A DNA stretch of 64,000 nt from Pezizomycotina sp. ARF18 (taxonomy: Eukaryota > Ascomycota). Numbering within the stretch: position 1 is the stretch's first letter; each line of letters begins with the position of its first letter. A program made the position numbers and the translations under genes. Below are positions 12,621-24,680 of the stretch, one piece after another. The notes below the pieces were generated by a model. The model worked only from the letters and a program-made list of their open reading frames with translations, was not told where the DNA came from and made no database searches. The stretch lies in contig AZLU01000003.1 in assembly GCA_002224055.1 (NCBI GenBank), forward strand, positions 124,001-188,000, in the 5' to 3' direction.

Positions 12621-13550
12621 GAACACATGGGCATATAGACATTGGAATTTAGCACCACCTCCCACAGCCTTGCTCAAATTGTCTAGAAATGCGTCTGGGT
12701 TGCTCTTCCAAAAGGAAAACTCTTTCGGCCTTGTATTCCAAGTTTAAAGCAGCTAAGGTCCTGGAAGTCAGAGCTTTCTGGGGTATATGGCATATAACAG
12801 GATAAGCATTCTGGTACCGCTACGGTCGAGTCTCCCTTAACTTTCGGCGCTCGAGTGTCTGGCGCCGAAGAAATCGGCATAAAATAGCTATCGTTAGAAG
12901 ATAAGAAGGACTCTTAGCGGTATCGCGATCTCCGGCTGGTTAAAGGGATCATTTAAATGTGGGCTTCAAAGATATCTTGAGAATGGTGGTCGGGCTTGCG
13001 TCGAGGCTGGGAGATAGTGTTCAACATTTTTGCAAAGCATATTATAACGTATACATGCACGTATGTGTACAGATACTTATACTTTGTGGTAACTCTAAGC
13101 AGATCAAGTCAGGCGATGAGAATGTAATTTAAAACTTTTTTATTTGTCCAACTGATAGTAGTGTCGCTTTAGAGTTCCGCACGCCCGATTGTCGGGGCCC
13201 CGGGGGGGGGGGGGGGGGTTGTCAGCTAGGGCTCCTGATACATAACGCAAGAAAGAAAGGCTATTACTGGTCATAAAGTTCTGCGATGCTATTTTTCATT
13301 TTTTTTATTATATATATTTATTAATATTTTTTCTCTATAGGACAGTGTATCAGGAGTGCGTTTATTGATACGAAGTCCTTGGATGTAGTGACGCCTAAGG
13401 TAAACTGTTGCTTGTAAGTTGGTTGCGGTTATTTTAATACCAAAGGTACGTATTGTATGATTGTTGCATTTATCAGTGATTTCTCTTGCTATTCAAGTGG
13501 AATCCTAGCTCTTTATATACAGGATGAGTTCTCAATCCGCGGCATTGCTT
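12621..13550. other. Intergenic with a 17-G homopolymer
   Basis: No supported gene. At 13194-13218 the sequence reads ggggcccc followed by 17 consecutive G, an unusual run for a fungal genome and a likely place for read or assembly error. A short TA-rich stretch follows near 13306-13335. Confidence 0.5.
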
Positions 13551-13580
13551 ACTGCCCGCCGTTCTAAATCGGCGGGCATC

Positions 13581-14611
13581 CTATTGCCCGCCATTCGGGA
13601 TGGATTGCTCAAGATCTTGGCGAATCTTAAGCTTCCGCAATAACGCAGAAGAAGCTTCAGAAGAAGCTTTGACCGCCGCAAGGCGAACTTGCTCCTTGGC
13701 CTCCCTCAATGCACGAGCCAGCTGAACCGCCGGCGCGGCATCACAACGATCTTTCTTTTGCATAATCATAACATAGTTATCACAATGATTGTCCTCTAAA
13801 GTAACGTAAATCAATGAATCGGCCTCGCAAAAATGACAGGGAGATTCTGCCAGGAGACCACCAAATTGTATGGCAGAACCGAGAGCCAAAGCTTCAGCTT
13901 GTCGGTCTCGGGACTTACCACCAGAAGAAGAAGTAATGAAGTTATATATTATCTAGATGACAATATTGTTACCGCTGCACTGCATATATTTTAGATAGTA
14001 TTATCCAGGGTGTTCCCTCCAAAATAATCGTGTTCCTTCATTTCACGGATTTCGGTATTGTAGTAGACTTCTTCATCCTCCTCTGAATCAACAGAAAGAA
14101 AACTACTGGCGCCGTCGTCAATATCCAGGATTTGCGCGTTCCTCAAGCGTTTTGTACACCTTTATTCCTTATTGATTATTCCTTTTCCCTAAGCAGTTGC
14201 GTTTTGTTCGGAGGTCTCGGAACTCTGCCCTTGGTCGACATCCTCGTCGGGATCTTCACCGAAAACAAAACTACTGTCGCCGCCGTCAATATCCAGAATT
14301 TCAGCCAGTTTGAGATTTTAAATCTTTGATTCCCTTGATTCCCTAGAATCCAAATCGACTAAAAGCCGTAATGCCCTTCGTTCTTCCCATCTCCCATTTT
14401 GAAAACCAAACACCCAAATCGACGAGTGTGTTCTCAGGGATTTCCTCAGTCCAAACGGGGAAATTGTCCGCAGCAATAAGCAGTTTGCGAACGGCGTATT
14501 TTCGTCCGGCGGTGGCTTTGCTGCTATGTTTAGTTTTACGCAAGTCGTAAACTCGTTCCCGAGAAACGGGAGACGCATGCTATTGTGGGAGAGAACAATC
14601 AATGCGCACAA
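13581..14611 (-). pseudogene. Unrecognised minus-strand gene with an internal in-frame repeat
   Basis: The 3' part is open from about 13920 to a stop at 13581 and includes SPCHFCEADSLIYV, HCDNYVMIMQKKDRC and a helical, Ala/Arg/Glu-rich tail LARALREAKEQVRLAAVKAS. Cysteine spacing there is suggestive of metal binding but matches no family I know. The 5' part near 14340-14540 reads RKYAVRKLLIAADNFPVWTE and ENTLVDLGVWFSKWEMG. Between them lie two acidic repeats, ILDIDDGASSFLSVDSEEDE (near 14060-14130) and a diverged partner near 14230-14300. Whether these pieces form one multi-exon gene or two remnants is unclear. The coiled, charged tail after a Cys-rich patch recalls proteins often found beside fungal repeats, but that is a guess. 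Confidence 0.4.
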
Positions 14612-17600
14612 AGAGCTATCCTAGCAGCTACGCACGGCGTCACAACGTAAACAAGGGTAATAATACTCAATTCTGTGTACGTACAAAGATGCGCGAAAAC
14701 GTAAAAGACTAAGAGACTACGACGACGGTAAGAATAACGTAGAAATGATATTGTAAAGTAGCGAATGTGGACCGATTCGCAACTATACGATGTTCGATGC
14801 TGAATCGTTAAGTTGAGAGTAAAATTGTAGCTCTTTTATACGTATGTGAGCGTGCGAATACGTGTCGTTTTCACCGGTCTGGCTGCCATAAATGGTCGCA
14901 CGTTGATGGCATTTGCGCATTATATGGTAGCGGAGACTAATTTCCCATTATTATGCGCTTTATGCAAAATTCGTATTATTAGGCAGTTCTTCTCACTACA
15001 GTATGAGTTCTGATGGCTCCAAACTTTCGCCGTTCATGGTCCGACACAATCTTGAGTCAAGGCTTCAGAAACCTCCTCGCTTGTGGTTCCGCGCGTAGGG
15101 AAGAGAAAAATCCAACGCATCGCTTATCCTGAAGATTTCGTCGCTGCGAACAATCGATCAGCGGAAAACGAAAGGTTATCCTGGCAGATCTCTGTGCAGA
15201 TTTCTTTTCTTTGATGTATAATTATATCTCGATAGGTCTTTCTTCCGTCAAAAAGGGTATCCGTCTTAGGTAGGTTTCAACCATCTGCACCTAGGAAATT
15301 AGACTCCGCTTGGGTGAATACATAAATACGTTCACCGTAAAGCAGGCGTCCACAATACGTTCGTGAATTTTGATTTGATGCTATTTAACGCCTGATTTCA
15401 ACCGGCAGGTTCTTTTGAATTTTTCGATTGGTGTTGATTCGGTTCCCACTCCGGCTGTTGAGAAGTCCGTGATCGGGGGACCTTACGCGTAACAACAGCG
15501 TCGTTAGATCATTTTGAAACCACTCGTCTTTCAACACGCCTAGGGACACCTTTAAAATGGTATATTAGCAAACCCATATCATTACATCTGAATGGGCAAC
15601 GAAAAGTATGAACATAATTGTTAACTCTTGGCTCTTCATCCTTACCTTTTTCTATGCTGTACCTATCCCAACCGTCTTCATTACACGTGGTATATTATTA
15701 CTAGCTTTATCCGAATAAAGCTCTGTTCAAACCCAGAACCATTAGTACCCGAAACAACCCAAAACTAGACCAAAATCGGACCTACCGATACTCGAAGAAA
15801 AGACTATACCCACTGGAAACGGAATGTCAGCTCCTTAATTAATTCTAGGAGCATACTTGATGTGTCTATTTTTAACGTAATCGTTTTTGAAAGTATTGCA
15901 AAACCGTAAGCCATCGCAGAGTCCGATGCGAGTGATTCTCTTGCGCAGAAGAATAGTTGACAATTCAGCGCTCATGTAAGCCTCGGATTGCGCCCGGTAT
16001 ATACCTCAACCCAATCTTGAAGAACTTCTAGGCAGCATAGAAAGGAAGTGATAATATTATAACGTGGCATGCTACTCTATATTGGAGAGTAAATATGCAA
16101 AGAAATATTTGGCGAGTATTAGTTTTTCACTGCCATAGAGGAAGTTCCCTTCGTTGAAGAAGAATCCAGGACAGGAACGTAGGTGTTCGAAACGCCTCCA
16201 TTCCGCTGATGAATATGTAGCATCCTATAGGAAGCCAAAGAGAATAAGGCCCACTCAAAAGATGGGTAATAAGTCGCAAAGGTTCATTTGTTCCCAGTCC
16301 TCCTAGAGCCCAGCTGGCGGCCAATATATTTGAATCGATATCGAGGAACCAAACAGCTGGGAAAACTTCAACTAAAATCCGTGAGATACAAATTCGAGCG
16401 AGAGCTAACAGAAGTCTCGAAAAAACGCTTTTCCATCAGTCTTCCGGTATTTTAGAAATGTAAATTCTTAGCCAGACGCTAATTGCAGTGTATTTGATAC
16501 AATCAATGCTGTTTGCATATAACTGTTTCGAAAACTTTGCTAGCGACTGAGTATTTGATTTCGTCTGACGTGTTGTTTCAACAGAGGGAAAATAATTATC
16601 GTCGTATTCCTCCGCACTAACTTTTGAAAAAAATCGTCTTATTCATTCTGTGAGCTCTCGTACTAGGCTTAGCCTGTGCATTAAGCGCTGGCGTCTGGCA
16701 TTGGAGATTAACTCTTGGCGGAGGACTGGAGGGATCTCCACGGGGCTTAAAGGAACTGAGAGGCGAATCCGGTACGGATTCACAGGGAATGTCCCTAGCG
16801 ACGCGATCCTTGACGAGGCAGATAGAAATTTAATTTAATGGTGTAGCAAAGCGAATGAGTGAAGTTATGAAAGAGCGTTGTATTCTGGTAAGTTGTGCCT
16901 GCATCGTCGGTTCTTTTTAGCCTGAGTTCGAGCGGCTACTGGACTAGAAAAGAAGGTTTAGAGAAGAAAGCAAGGGGGTTATTATATTGTCATACCCTAA
17001 CTAATGTCAGTAGACAAGCTCCTCAACAGCTGAATAATTGCAGCACATTTGCTCTTGAACTTGATTCCTTTGATATCGATACCACTCAACTCTAAAGTGG
17101 TCTCGGATATGACAGAACAGCCAGAAAGGCGGTATCATAGAATCCAAAGATTTGCGAAGGCCTTACTCTTCAATAATAATAGTTGAATAAATGTATCGCT
17201 TTGTAGTATATGGCCTTATAGTCTGTCGAGTTTGACCGAAATTAAACGAAGGTGGTTGTTCCTTGAACGACACGGAAGACTTGACAATTAAACATAATTT
17301 GGTCATTGGTATTCACTTGGACTGGACTAGGCTTGGAAAACTGTACGGTAGAAAGTAGTTCACTTGAATTAATATCAATCCATATGGCCGTTTTTTGAAG
17401 ATAGACTGGAAAATAAACATTTCAAATAAAAGGGAATTTTGCAGGGAAGACAGACTTACTCTGCATAAACGCAACATCTGACACGTGCAGGGAAGAATAA
17501 ATTATCCAAAATGATACATCGTTTGTTTTTTACAGTTAAATAGGTCGGTGTACTTGAAAAGTCTCAGCGAGGGAAGCATCCGCTCTTCTTTATAGCTTGG

Positions 17601-20600
17601 AGGGTAAGCTCGCGTGGGCAGCCCGCAAGCACGGACTATGGCTCACAGCCAGCAATAAACGAAACCAGGAATAGACTCCCACGGTTTGGAAAAATGTAAT
17701 ATAAAGAAAGACATAAAGTGAAAAATGCATCAATAACCAAGCCGAAATTCCAGAGGGCCGGTTGAACCTGGAGCATAGATGCCTCACAGGTCAGCAATAA
17801 ATGCTCTTCTTAAAGAGCCAAAAAGAAAGTGTTGCTGTCGCGATATAAAGTCGACAAAGAATCGAACTAGAAAAAAGGTCTAAAAAAGACAAAGACTTGA
17901 CACGAGATGAAAACTCTCCGCTGAATACCGACGTAGAAAGTGATAAAAGTTGGTATTCGTTTTTCGTAATAATGCGAATAATTTCCTAAGGACCATATAA
18001 TGCCTATCCTAGTAAACCCACCGTCCCGCCCAGCTCCAGGCAGGCCGGAATAGACTATGTGTCCATTTTATAACGCATTGCGGAGAGGCATGTGCAGTCT
18101 CAATCGAATTATATCCGCATTTGCAAGAATTAATGAATATTGACGAGCAATCGATTGCTCGTCGGATTTATCGGCCTTAAAAATCAGAGTTCTTCTCAAC
18201 TCTAGCCTGATGGAAGCAAGGGCCATTGCGTGCAGGATCTGCCAGCTACCTCGATACACCGAAAGCTATCGAATGGAGCACATCTAGCATTTGCGCTCGG
18301 TGGAATCGGAAGTAGTGATGATGGAGCGTTTCGCGGTTGTGCCCTCTATGTAAAATAACTTCTGCGCACTTTCCGACCGAATCCGAGAATTGTCGAGAAT
18401 TCGCCGAGACAGGAGCGAGGGCGGAAAAAAAGCGTAACACTCGTAAATCCGTGACCCTGAAAAATGTGTCAATAATCATCTAATGATGAAGTGATGACAC
18501 TGCTATGATAAACAAAATTAATCGCTATGTTCCCTGAATAGCCGTCACTTTTGTGGATGATAATTTTTCGCGACGAACCAAAAAGGAGCCGTTCAGATAC
18601 CGCAGGAGGTATAAAGAAACATGGATCCTGTGGACAGAGCCGTATTCAGATCGATGCAGCGAGGTCCAAAACATGGTTCAGCACGGATAATGGATGGCCG
18701 AGACCATATATGAGTCTAATCGTTGGGTTCTATTAGGTGGCGGAGGGAGCGTCATCCGAGAAATATCTAGACGTGGGGCATCCCTAGCACTCTGTAAAGT
18801 AAAATAGTAAAGTTAGCAAAGGCAGGAGCTTAGCGGCCGAGGAGTTGATGTCAGGGATAGTGACCGGGTCGTAGTTATATAGATGCTAGTTGGTTTCAAA
18901 GCAAGATGACACTATATAGAATGGACTGCAGGGCAGCAGACCAGCAGACCAACAGAGCAGAAGAGCAGAAGAGTTCGGGTATATGGATTAATTTCATGCA
19001 GTAAACTAAACGTACTAGTGTCGTTGCTGTATATGCCAAAGCTTATCCTATAACTTGGTTGCGTTTCATCCTTATATCGATCCACAAAAAGCCGTTATTG
19101 GCCAGGGATTGTGGATTTGGTGATCAGCCTTCGGCTGTCAGCCAATGGAACAAGGTTTGGCGAGGCATGCCAAGACAAGGCTACAATAGCTTCCTCATGA
19201 CCACCTCAGGAACAACCGGATCCTTTCGAATGGGCCGCGGAGGCTTTTGGAAAGTCGCGAGGACGAACTGATTCGACAAGAAGATGGATATAGTGTATTC
19301 TCCAAATTCGCTGTGACCTGTTCCTCAGGTATTTTGCCGGCGATGGGCAGTCGCGCTTTAGATAAATCCCATATTAAGAAAAAAGAAAAAACAACCGTGT
19401 TCGAATTATCTTCGCGTGTTACTGAGTGGCGAGATCGTTATCAACGGTTCTTCTTCGTTCTCCACATTACTTCGACATGTAACAGTCCCCTTTGGCGTGA
19501 AAGGAAACCTTCGGGGTGCATTTTGGTGCGTTTTACCTCCTGGGAAGCAACTTTGTGAAACTCGGATCAACGTGTAACCAAAGAGTGAAGAAGATAGGAT
19601 CGTTGTAAAGTAAAAAAAGATTGACGGAAATCGGCTGCTGTGCAGAGAGAGGCTCGAGTGAATGGCAAGATTTGGTTGTGCATAAAGACTCGGTGAGAGT
19701 TCCGACGAATGACTTGACTCGCCTTGCTTCGAGCTGGGAGTTGAGCCTGATATAAATTGAAAATCGTAAGCGCGACTTAAGGCAAAGTCTTCAAGAGAAA
19801 AAATTTTCCTTTTCCTTTTCCTTACTCGTGTGAAGCGGGGTAGATAAAAGGAAAAAAAAGTAAGAGGAAAAAAAAAAAAAAAAAAAGGACTCACATATGC
19901 AATGTACGTGCTCTAGAATGCAAGGATTTGACAAAGCCTTTCCTGCCTGAAAAGTCGGGGCTTGAGGGTAAATGAATGAGGGATTTTTACTCGCTGCTTT
20001 TCTGTTAACGATGCTGGCACGTTTGTTAAGTTCGTGTCAATTTCTCAAGTGAGGACTGCAAAAGTGTGGGGGCTTTGGTGTCCGTGCCCTATCACGGCTC
20101 GCGGAGGTTCCTTTTCAATTGCTTGTCATCAAGCGGGGATGTTTGCCGACGAACCGAAGAATTTGTAGCGCTTTCGGCGCCATAAGAGTATCAATGTCGT
20201 ACAAGTCTAGGCGAAAAGGAGCTTAGAGAAATGGACCAAAGCAGACAATTTTAAGCGACAAGGGTGAGAAAGGGGAAATTTTCCTACCAGTGGCATACGG
20301 CGTGTCGAAATCTTTACAGGTGCCGATCCTATCGTCCCCCGATCCCCGCGAGAAGGGTCTCGTTCCCCAATCATATGCAATGCCATGTAGATCCTCATTC
20401 GTTTCTTCAGAGTTCTAGCCGATTTCCTGGAGTCCACGCATCCCTTTGATCTCGGCATGGAGTATTCGTCCGCGCTACCGATGCGTTCTCATGAGCTCCC
20501 CAGCCAAGCTGCCGAGTGGACTATATTTGTAGACCTTTGAACCTTCAGCCTTCCTCAAAACTTGCATGAAGCAGAAATCTGACCACTTTGCGACTCCTTA

Positions 20601-21300
20601 CTAGAATTAGAATAGACGCGTCAGCCTTCAAGTTGATCTCGCATCTCGTTCGACCAATCTAGACCTACCTAGGGTCCAGAGATGTTAAGATTTCGTCTTA
20701 CTTGCATGTGGTCGGCTTCCCCTTCCGCTGATTTCCGACCAGTGTGATAGGTTGGAGCAGAGCCGATTGCATCAAGCTTATCGTGAAATTTTAGCTTCAA
20801 CTCTCACAGTCTCTATTTTGGTAGAGTTGATAACAGGACCGCATTAGAAGCATGCGTAGGTTATGGCGTTCGACCGGGGAGATAAGGGTGCCGTAGAGGG
20901 GTAGCAAGTGGAATCCGGTGGGAAGTCATCAGGTCCCTTCAAGCCTGTCATGCCTTTTCGAAATGAGGTTCGCGTAGCCCAGGGAGATTGAAGAAAACGA
21001 AGAATAGAGCCTCTAACTCTGTATACGGACAGATCTGCCTCCCCACAGCCCGGGAAGGAGGAGCAGCCAGGAGATCGTGCATCCGGCCTTTAGCTGCATC
21101 AGTCAGCGCATTTTCGGCAGGTTATATCTGGCATCGAGGGAGGAGATGCTGGGGATGGCAGATGTCAGATGGTGATGACAGTTTTGTCTGTATTTATTTT
21201 TTATTTTATTTTCAATTTGGGCTTGCTGGTAGGTAGGCAAATAAATAAATAAATAAATTTTCATTCACGAAAATTCCATTCTCCAAACAGTTATATATTC
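14612..21300. other. Long gene-poor stretch
   Basis: Nearly 6.7 kb without a gene I can support. Protein-like scraps exist, for example minus-strand SVGKCAEVILHRGHNRE near 18380 and IRLELRRTLIFKADKSDE near 18180, but they are short, fall in different frames and carry no known domain. Homopolymer A at about 19869-19886 and a short run of cagcagacc/agagcag units near 18930-18970 are the only repeats that stand out. Probably decayed sequence. Confidence 0.4.
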
Positions 21301-21309
21301 CCAAGCATC

Positions 21310-21780
21310 GACGTCAGCTTTCCAGTTAGCAACAGAAGAGCTCAAGGCCCTCGTGCCCAAACTTTCTCTCACGGAACTACTCTGGCCTGGCAGGGATTCC
21401 GCTATTGTCGACTTTAACGAGAACACCTACGGATTGGGTGAGGTTGAGGTGGGCCGAGAGGAATGGTCGAGCCACGACCAGCTTTATATTTCCGACGGAG
21501 GTCAAACGCTCTGTTGAGACCTTTATCAACTCTTCAGGCATCGAGAAAGGACCGGTGACGGAACCAAATCCAGGGAAGTGGCGAATTTACGCATGAGCCA
21601 GCTTGTGGGAAAGCATCTTTATCGACTTCAGATGGAGTATGAAGTAGGGGCGTATTTCTTCTGTGGTTTGCATCAACGCTGTCCTGTCTCTGCCACATTT
21701 ACGATCTCAGAAGTTACCGGTAGCTCGACAGTGGTAGGGAGGAATGGCCTCAGAGATACCTGGGTATCGTCACCTGCTTG
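21310..21780 (+). pseudogene. Unrecognised gene remnant upstream of the first array
   Basis: One frame reads FQLATEELKALVPKLSLTEL, then DSAIVDFNENTYGLGEVEV and EEWSSHDQLYISDGGQTLC to a stop near 21512. It then continues with VANLRMSQLVGKHLYRLQ and CPVSATFTISEVTGSSTVVG to a stop at 21779-21781. The sequence has ordinary protein composition but no domain I recognise, and there is no clear start codon. It may be the end of a decayed gene at the edge of the gene-poor block. Confidence 0.35.
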
Positions 21781-22253
21781 AGCAGAGATGCTGGGTGTCC
21801 TCCATGGCTTTACACCTTGATGCTCCATCTATGGAGGCAAGTATTTTCACATGTTAAATAACGTAATCAATTATAGATCCTAAAGAGCCCATATATACTG
21901 ACTCAATCAATTTTCAAATTCTATGAGCTTAAGAAGGTGATCACTTAGTGATAGTAAAGGGCTTAGCTTTCGTTTTAGTCCATCGCTATTATTATTAGTA
22001 TTATTGCTTCGAATTGAGCATCATTTCTGAGTTTTGGAATAATGGACATGATGGATGAGTGAGCTCGAGGTTGTGATAATATTATCACTACACAATTGAC
22101 TGCTAATATCTCACCGTCTATAAAATGGAACTTCGAGTAAAAGATCAATGCGACACATCAGACAAGGCACCTTTAGCTGGTCATTTACCAATATAAAAAG
22201 CTTTTCATAAAGTCGATCAAACCAGCACAATCCTTATTCAAAGATCCTAAGAT

Positions 22254-22693
22254 ATGTGCGTCACCATCACTTTTACCTCTTATGCCCTTTCCCCCGCACT
22301 GCAAGCAGGGGCTACGGCAAAGCACCCGAACAGGAAAGCAACATCGTGCGCGTTTTCATCGATGAGAACGCCTGCAAGGGTACTCGGAGCTTGCGCCACG
22401 ACACCCTCTACTTCGTCCACGTGGTTGGCTACAAGTTCCAAGAAGACGCAGGTCATAGTTACTACGCGCGCTGCGAAATACCCCTCTGCCGCCAGTGCGA
22501 ACGCTGGCGTCAGATTTCTTGGGAAGAGCGACAGGAGGGCAGTATTGCCAGAAGGAAAGCTGTGATATGTGACCGCTTGAGACACTGCGGTGTGACGGAT
22601 ATTCAAACCATTCCGGAGGGTCTTAGGCCACGTCACATGGCTGCGCAACCCGGACGCGCTTCGAGTTACTGGATGTTTCCTAAGCCACCGTAG
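22254..22693 (+). CDS. Cysteine-rich Met-Cys/PKP family, copy 1
   Basis: First of ten related small proteins in the window. It begins Met-Cys at 22254 and carries the family marks: FYLLCPF near the N-terminus, VRVFIDENAC, the core VVGYKFQEDAGHSYYARC followed by LCRQCERW, then VTDIQTIPEGLRPRHM, and the tail SSYWMFPKPP ending at 22693. About one break, close to the start, separates the Met-Cys start from the rest; everything after it is open. A TATAAA element lies at 22119-22124, about 135 bases upstream. No signal peptide or membrane segment is visible. Function unknown. Confidence 0.7.
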
Positions 22694-23554
22694 GTATGAT
22701 TTAACACAAAGAATCCAGGGTCTTTCTTTCTCAGTTTTTGTAGCTAGATAGGGAGAACATTTGGTTTTGATAATTTGTTAAAAATTGGTAAAGATGAGGT
22801 ATATAAATAGATTTGTATGCTATGATATTATTATATTCCACTAGAGAATACTTTACTAGTAAGCGTATATGCAGAATTTCAGTAGCGTTGGAAAGGAGTT
22901 GGGTGTCAAGCTTAAGATTTATTATTTAGGTTGACTCGCACTTGGCATTGAGCTTGTTAATCAGAAGAAGAGCTTCATTTAAAACCTGTATAAAGCTGCC
23001 CTAGTACGGCCCGATTGCGCGTATGCCGGAAGAGCGGGACCGGAGGAAACAATCGGAAAGCTCACTGAAATTGGCACTTTACTTTGAACTCATTAGTGCA
23101 TGAAATATGTGAGAACCTTGGTAATAATACTCTTCAAGTTCTTTCGAGATAGCGATAGTACGATATCTATAGTACAATATCCATCATTGTGAAACTGTAG
23201 AGAAGCTTGCTTGCATTATTCTTCCACATTAATAGTCGTCTTTCGCGAGTCTGAACCTCAAGCCTCTTTTATTATTTTGACTTCTTACGTACCATACATT
23301 CACGAATTTATCTCAGATTGCCGCTCGGGGTTATCGAGAATTTGACTGCTTTGCCATGATCATGAAAGATATTTATTCTTCAAGCTCAAGAAGCTCAATA
23401 TTTTTGCACCCACTTAGTACCTATAAATCAACCCTCCCACGAATGATCGATTGGGTAAAATCTCAAGTCAACTCGTCCCCGATTCTTTCTAGTCTACCTC
23501 AAAATCCATACTCTGCACCTTTAATTCACAGGAACATATATTGAAACCCGAATC

Positions 23555-23971
23555 ATGTGCATTATCTCTCATATTTATCTTTCGTGTCCATTCTCTTCCG
23601 ATCGGTACAGAAGGGAACCCACCGTTCGCCAATGTCCAGAGTATGTGGACTGCGGTAGACCTGGATGCAGGTCTCGATGGAATTATGCCCATGACGTTGG
23701 CTATAAATACCAAGAAGACACGGAAAACCATTATTATGCTCCTTGTCAATCGGAACTGTGCTGTCAATGCCCAAGGTGGCGTGAAGTCATTGAGGAGATC
23801 AAGCAGGCTAATCAGAAACTCCAGAAAGTACGAGAAATTTTGCATAGGAGATTAGGATACGAATCGCTAACCGAGATACCGCGCATTAATACGGCTCTGA
23901 GGCCTTATCGAAAAACCAAGGAAGACGGACGAAAGTCTAGTCTCTGGACATTTCCTAAGCCACAATCATGA
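23555..23971 (+). CDS. Cysteine-rich Met-Cys/PKP family, copy 2 (intact)
   Basis: A complete 138-residue reading frame and the best reference member of the family. It starts MCIISHIYLSCPF. Residues about 20-45 hold two cysteines (VRQCPEYVDC and RPGC). The core near residues 49-77 reads VGYKYQEDTENHYYAPC then ELCCQCPRW, giving C-x5-C-x2-C. A basic helix follows (EEIKQANQKLQKVREILHRR), then LTEIPRINTALRPYRK, and the protein ends SSLWTFPKPQS. The four central cysteines plus the flanking aromatic residues could hold zinc, but no known zinc finger is matched. A TATAAAT lies at 23422, about 133 bases upstream, the same offset as in copy 1. I do not recognise the family, and no secretion signal is evident, so an intracellular protein is the simplest reading. 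Confidence 0.8.
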   Translation: MCIISHIYLSCPFSSDRYRREPTVRQCPEYVDCGRPGCRSRWNYAHDVGYKYQEDTENHYYAPCQSELCCQCPRWREVIEEIKQANQKLQKVREILHRRLGYESLTEIPRINTALRPYRKTKEDGRKSSLWTFPKPQS

Positions 23972-24284
23972 ACGCAATATCAAGCAAACCATGGCTAGTT
24001 CTTTCTACTTCCTCATATTTATGGAGAGGTTCCTATAAATGTGCTGTCTTTTAAGATGTATAATGTTAAATAGATCGCAGAATACCCTACTAAATTAGGT
24101 ATGAAAAAGGCCTTTCTTTAAGAGTACTTATATAATGAGAAACATGGGAGTATCATTTTATAAGACTTGATTTCATCCTTAAACTTTACCGAAATAAATA
24201 ATTAGAATAAATTCCCTTAGATTTAAGGGCTTACCCTGACCCAAGAACACCTCAAACCTATTGCGAAAAGTGAATTTCTCCGGG

Positions 24285-24321
24285 GGTTTTTTTTTTTTTT
24301 TTTTTTTTTGGGGGGGGGGGG
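24285..24321. repeat. T23-G12 homopolymer junction
   Basis: Five G, then 23 T at 24287-24309, run directly into 12 G at 24310-24321. Such a junction is rare in natural fungal DNA outside microsatellites and is a place where reads or assembly can slip. Confidence 0.8.
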
Positions 24322-24680
24322 AGGTTGTTCTGATAAGGCTTAAACTCGAAGGGAGTATCGCTAGTATTTCGTCTTGTTAGAGTTGTATATCATATTCTCC
24401 ACCTATTCGACCTGAAAGACTGTATAAGTTTGCTATTTTACAATTATAGATACATGTAATATTATTCAAGTCTATGATTCCCGCATTTATAAATGAAGCA
24501 TTAAGCGATGGATAGACATCTCTCAAGTGAACCATTAATATACATTTCCAACCAAGCTTGAGGAAATTATCCCAAAATCTAGAAAAAAATCTCATCTACC
24601 GAACCCTTTCAACTCACCGATACGGAGCGCTCCTTCCCAAGAAATAAAAAAACCTCTTTTTCTTTCCAAAAGTTCAAGAA

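Noticed and set aside
22254-22693. Secreted effector or antimicrobial peptide
   Set aside because: The N-terminus of the family (Met-Cys then a short mixed segment) has no hydrophobic core long enough for a signal peptide.
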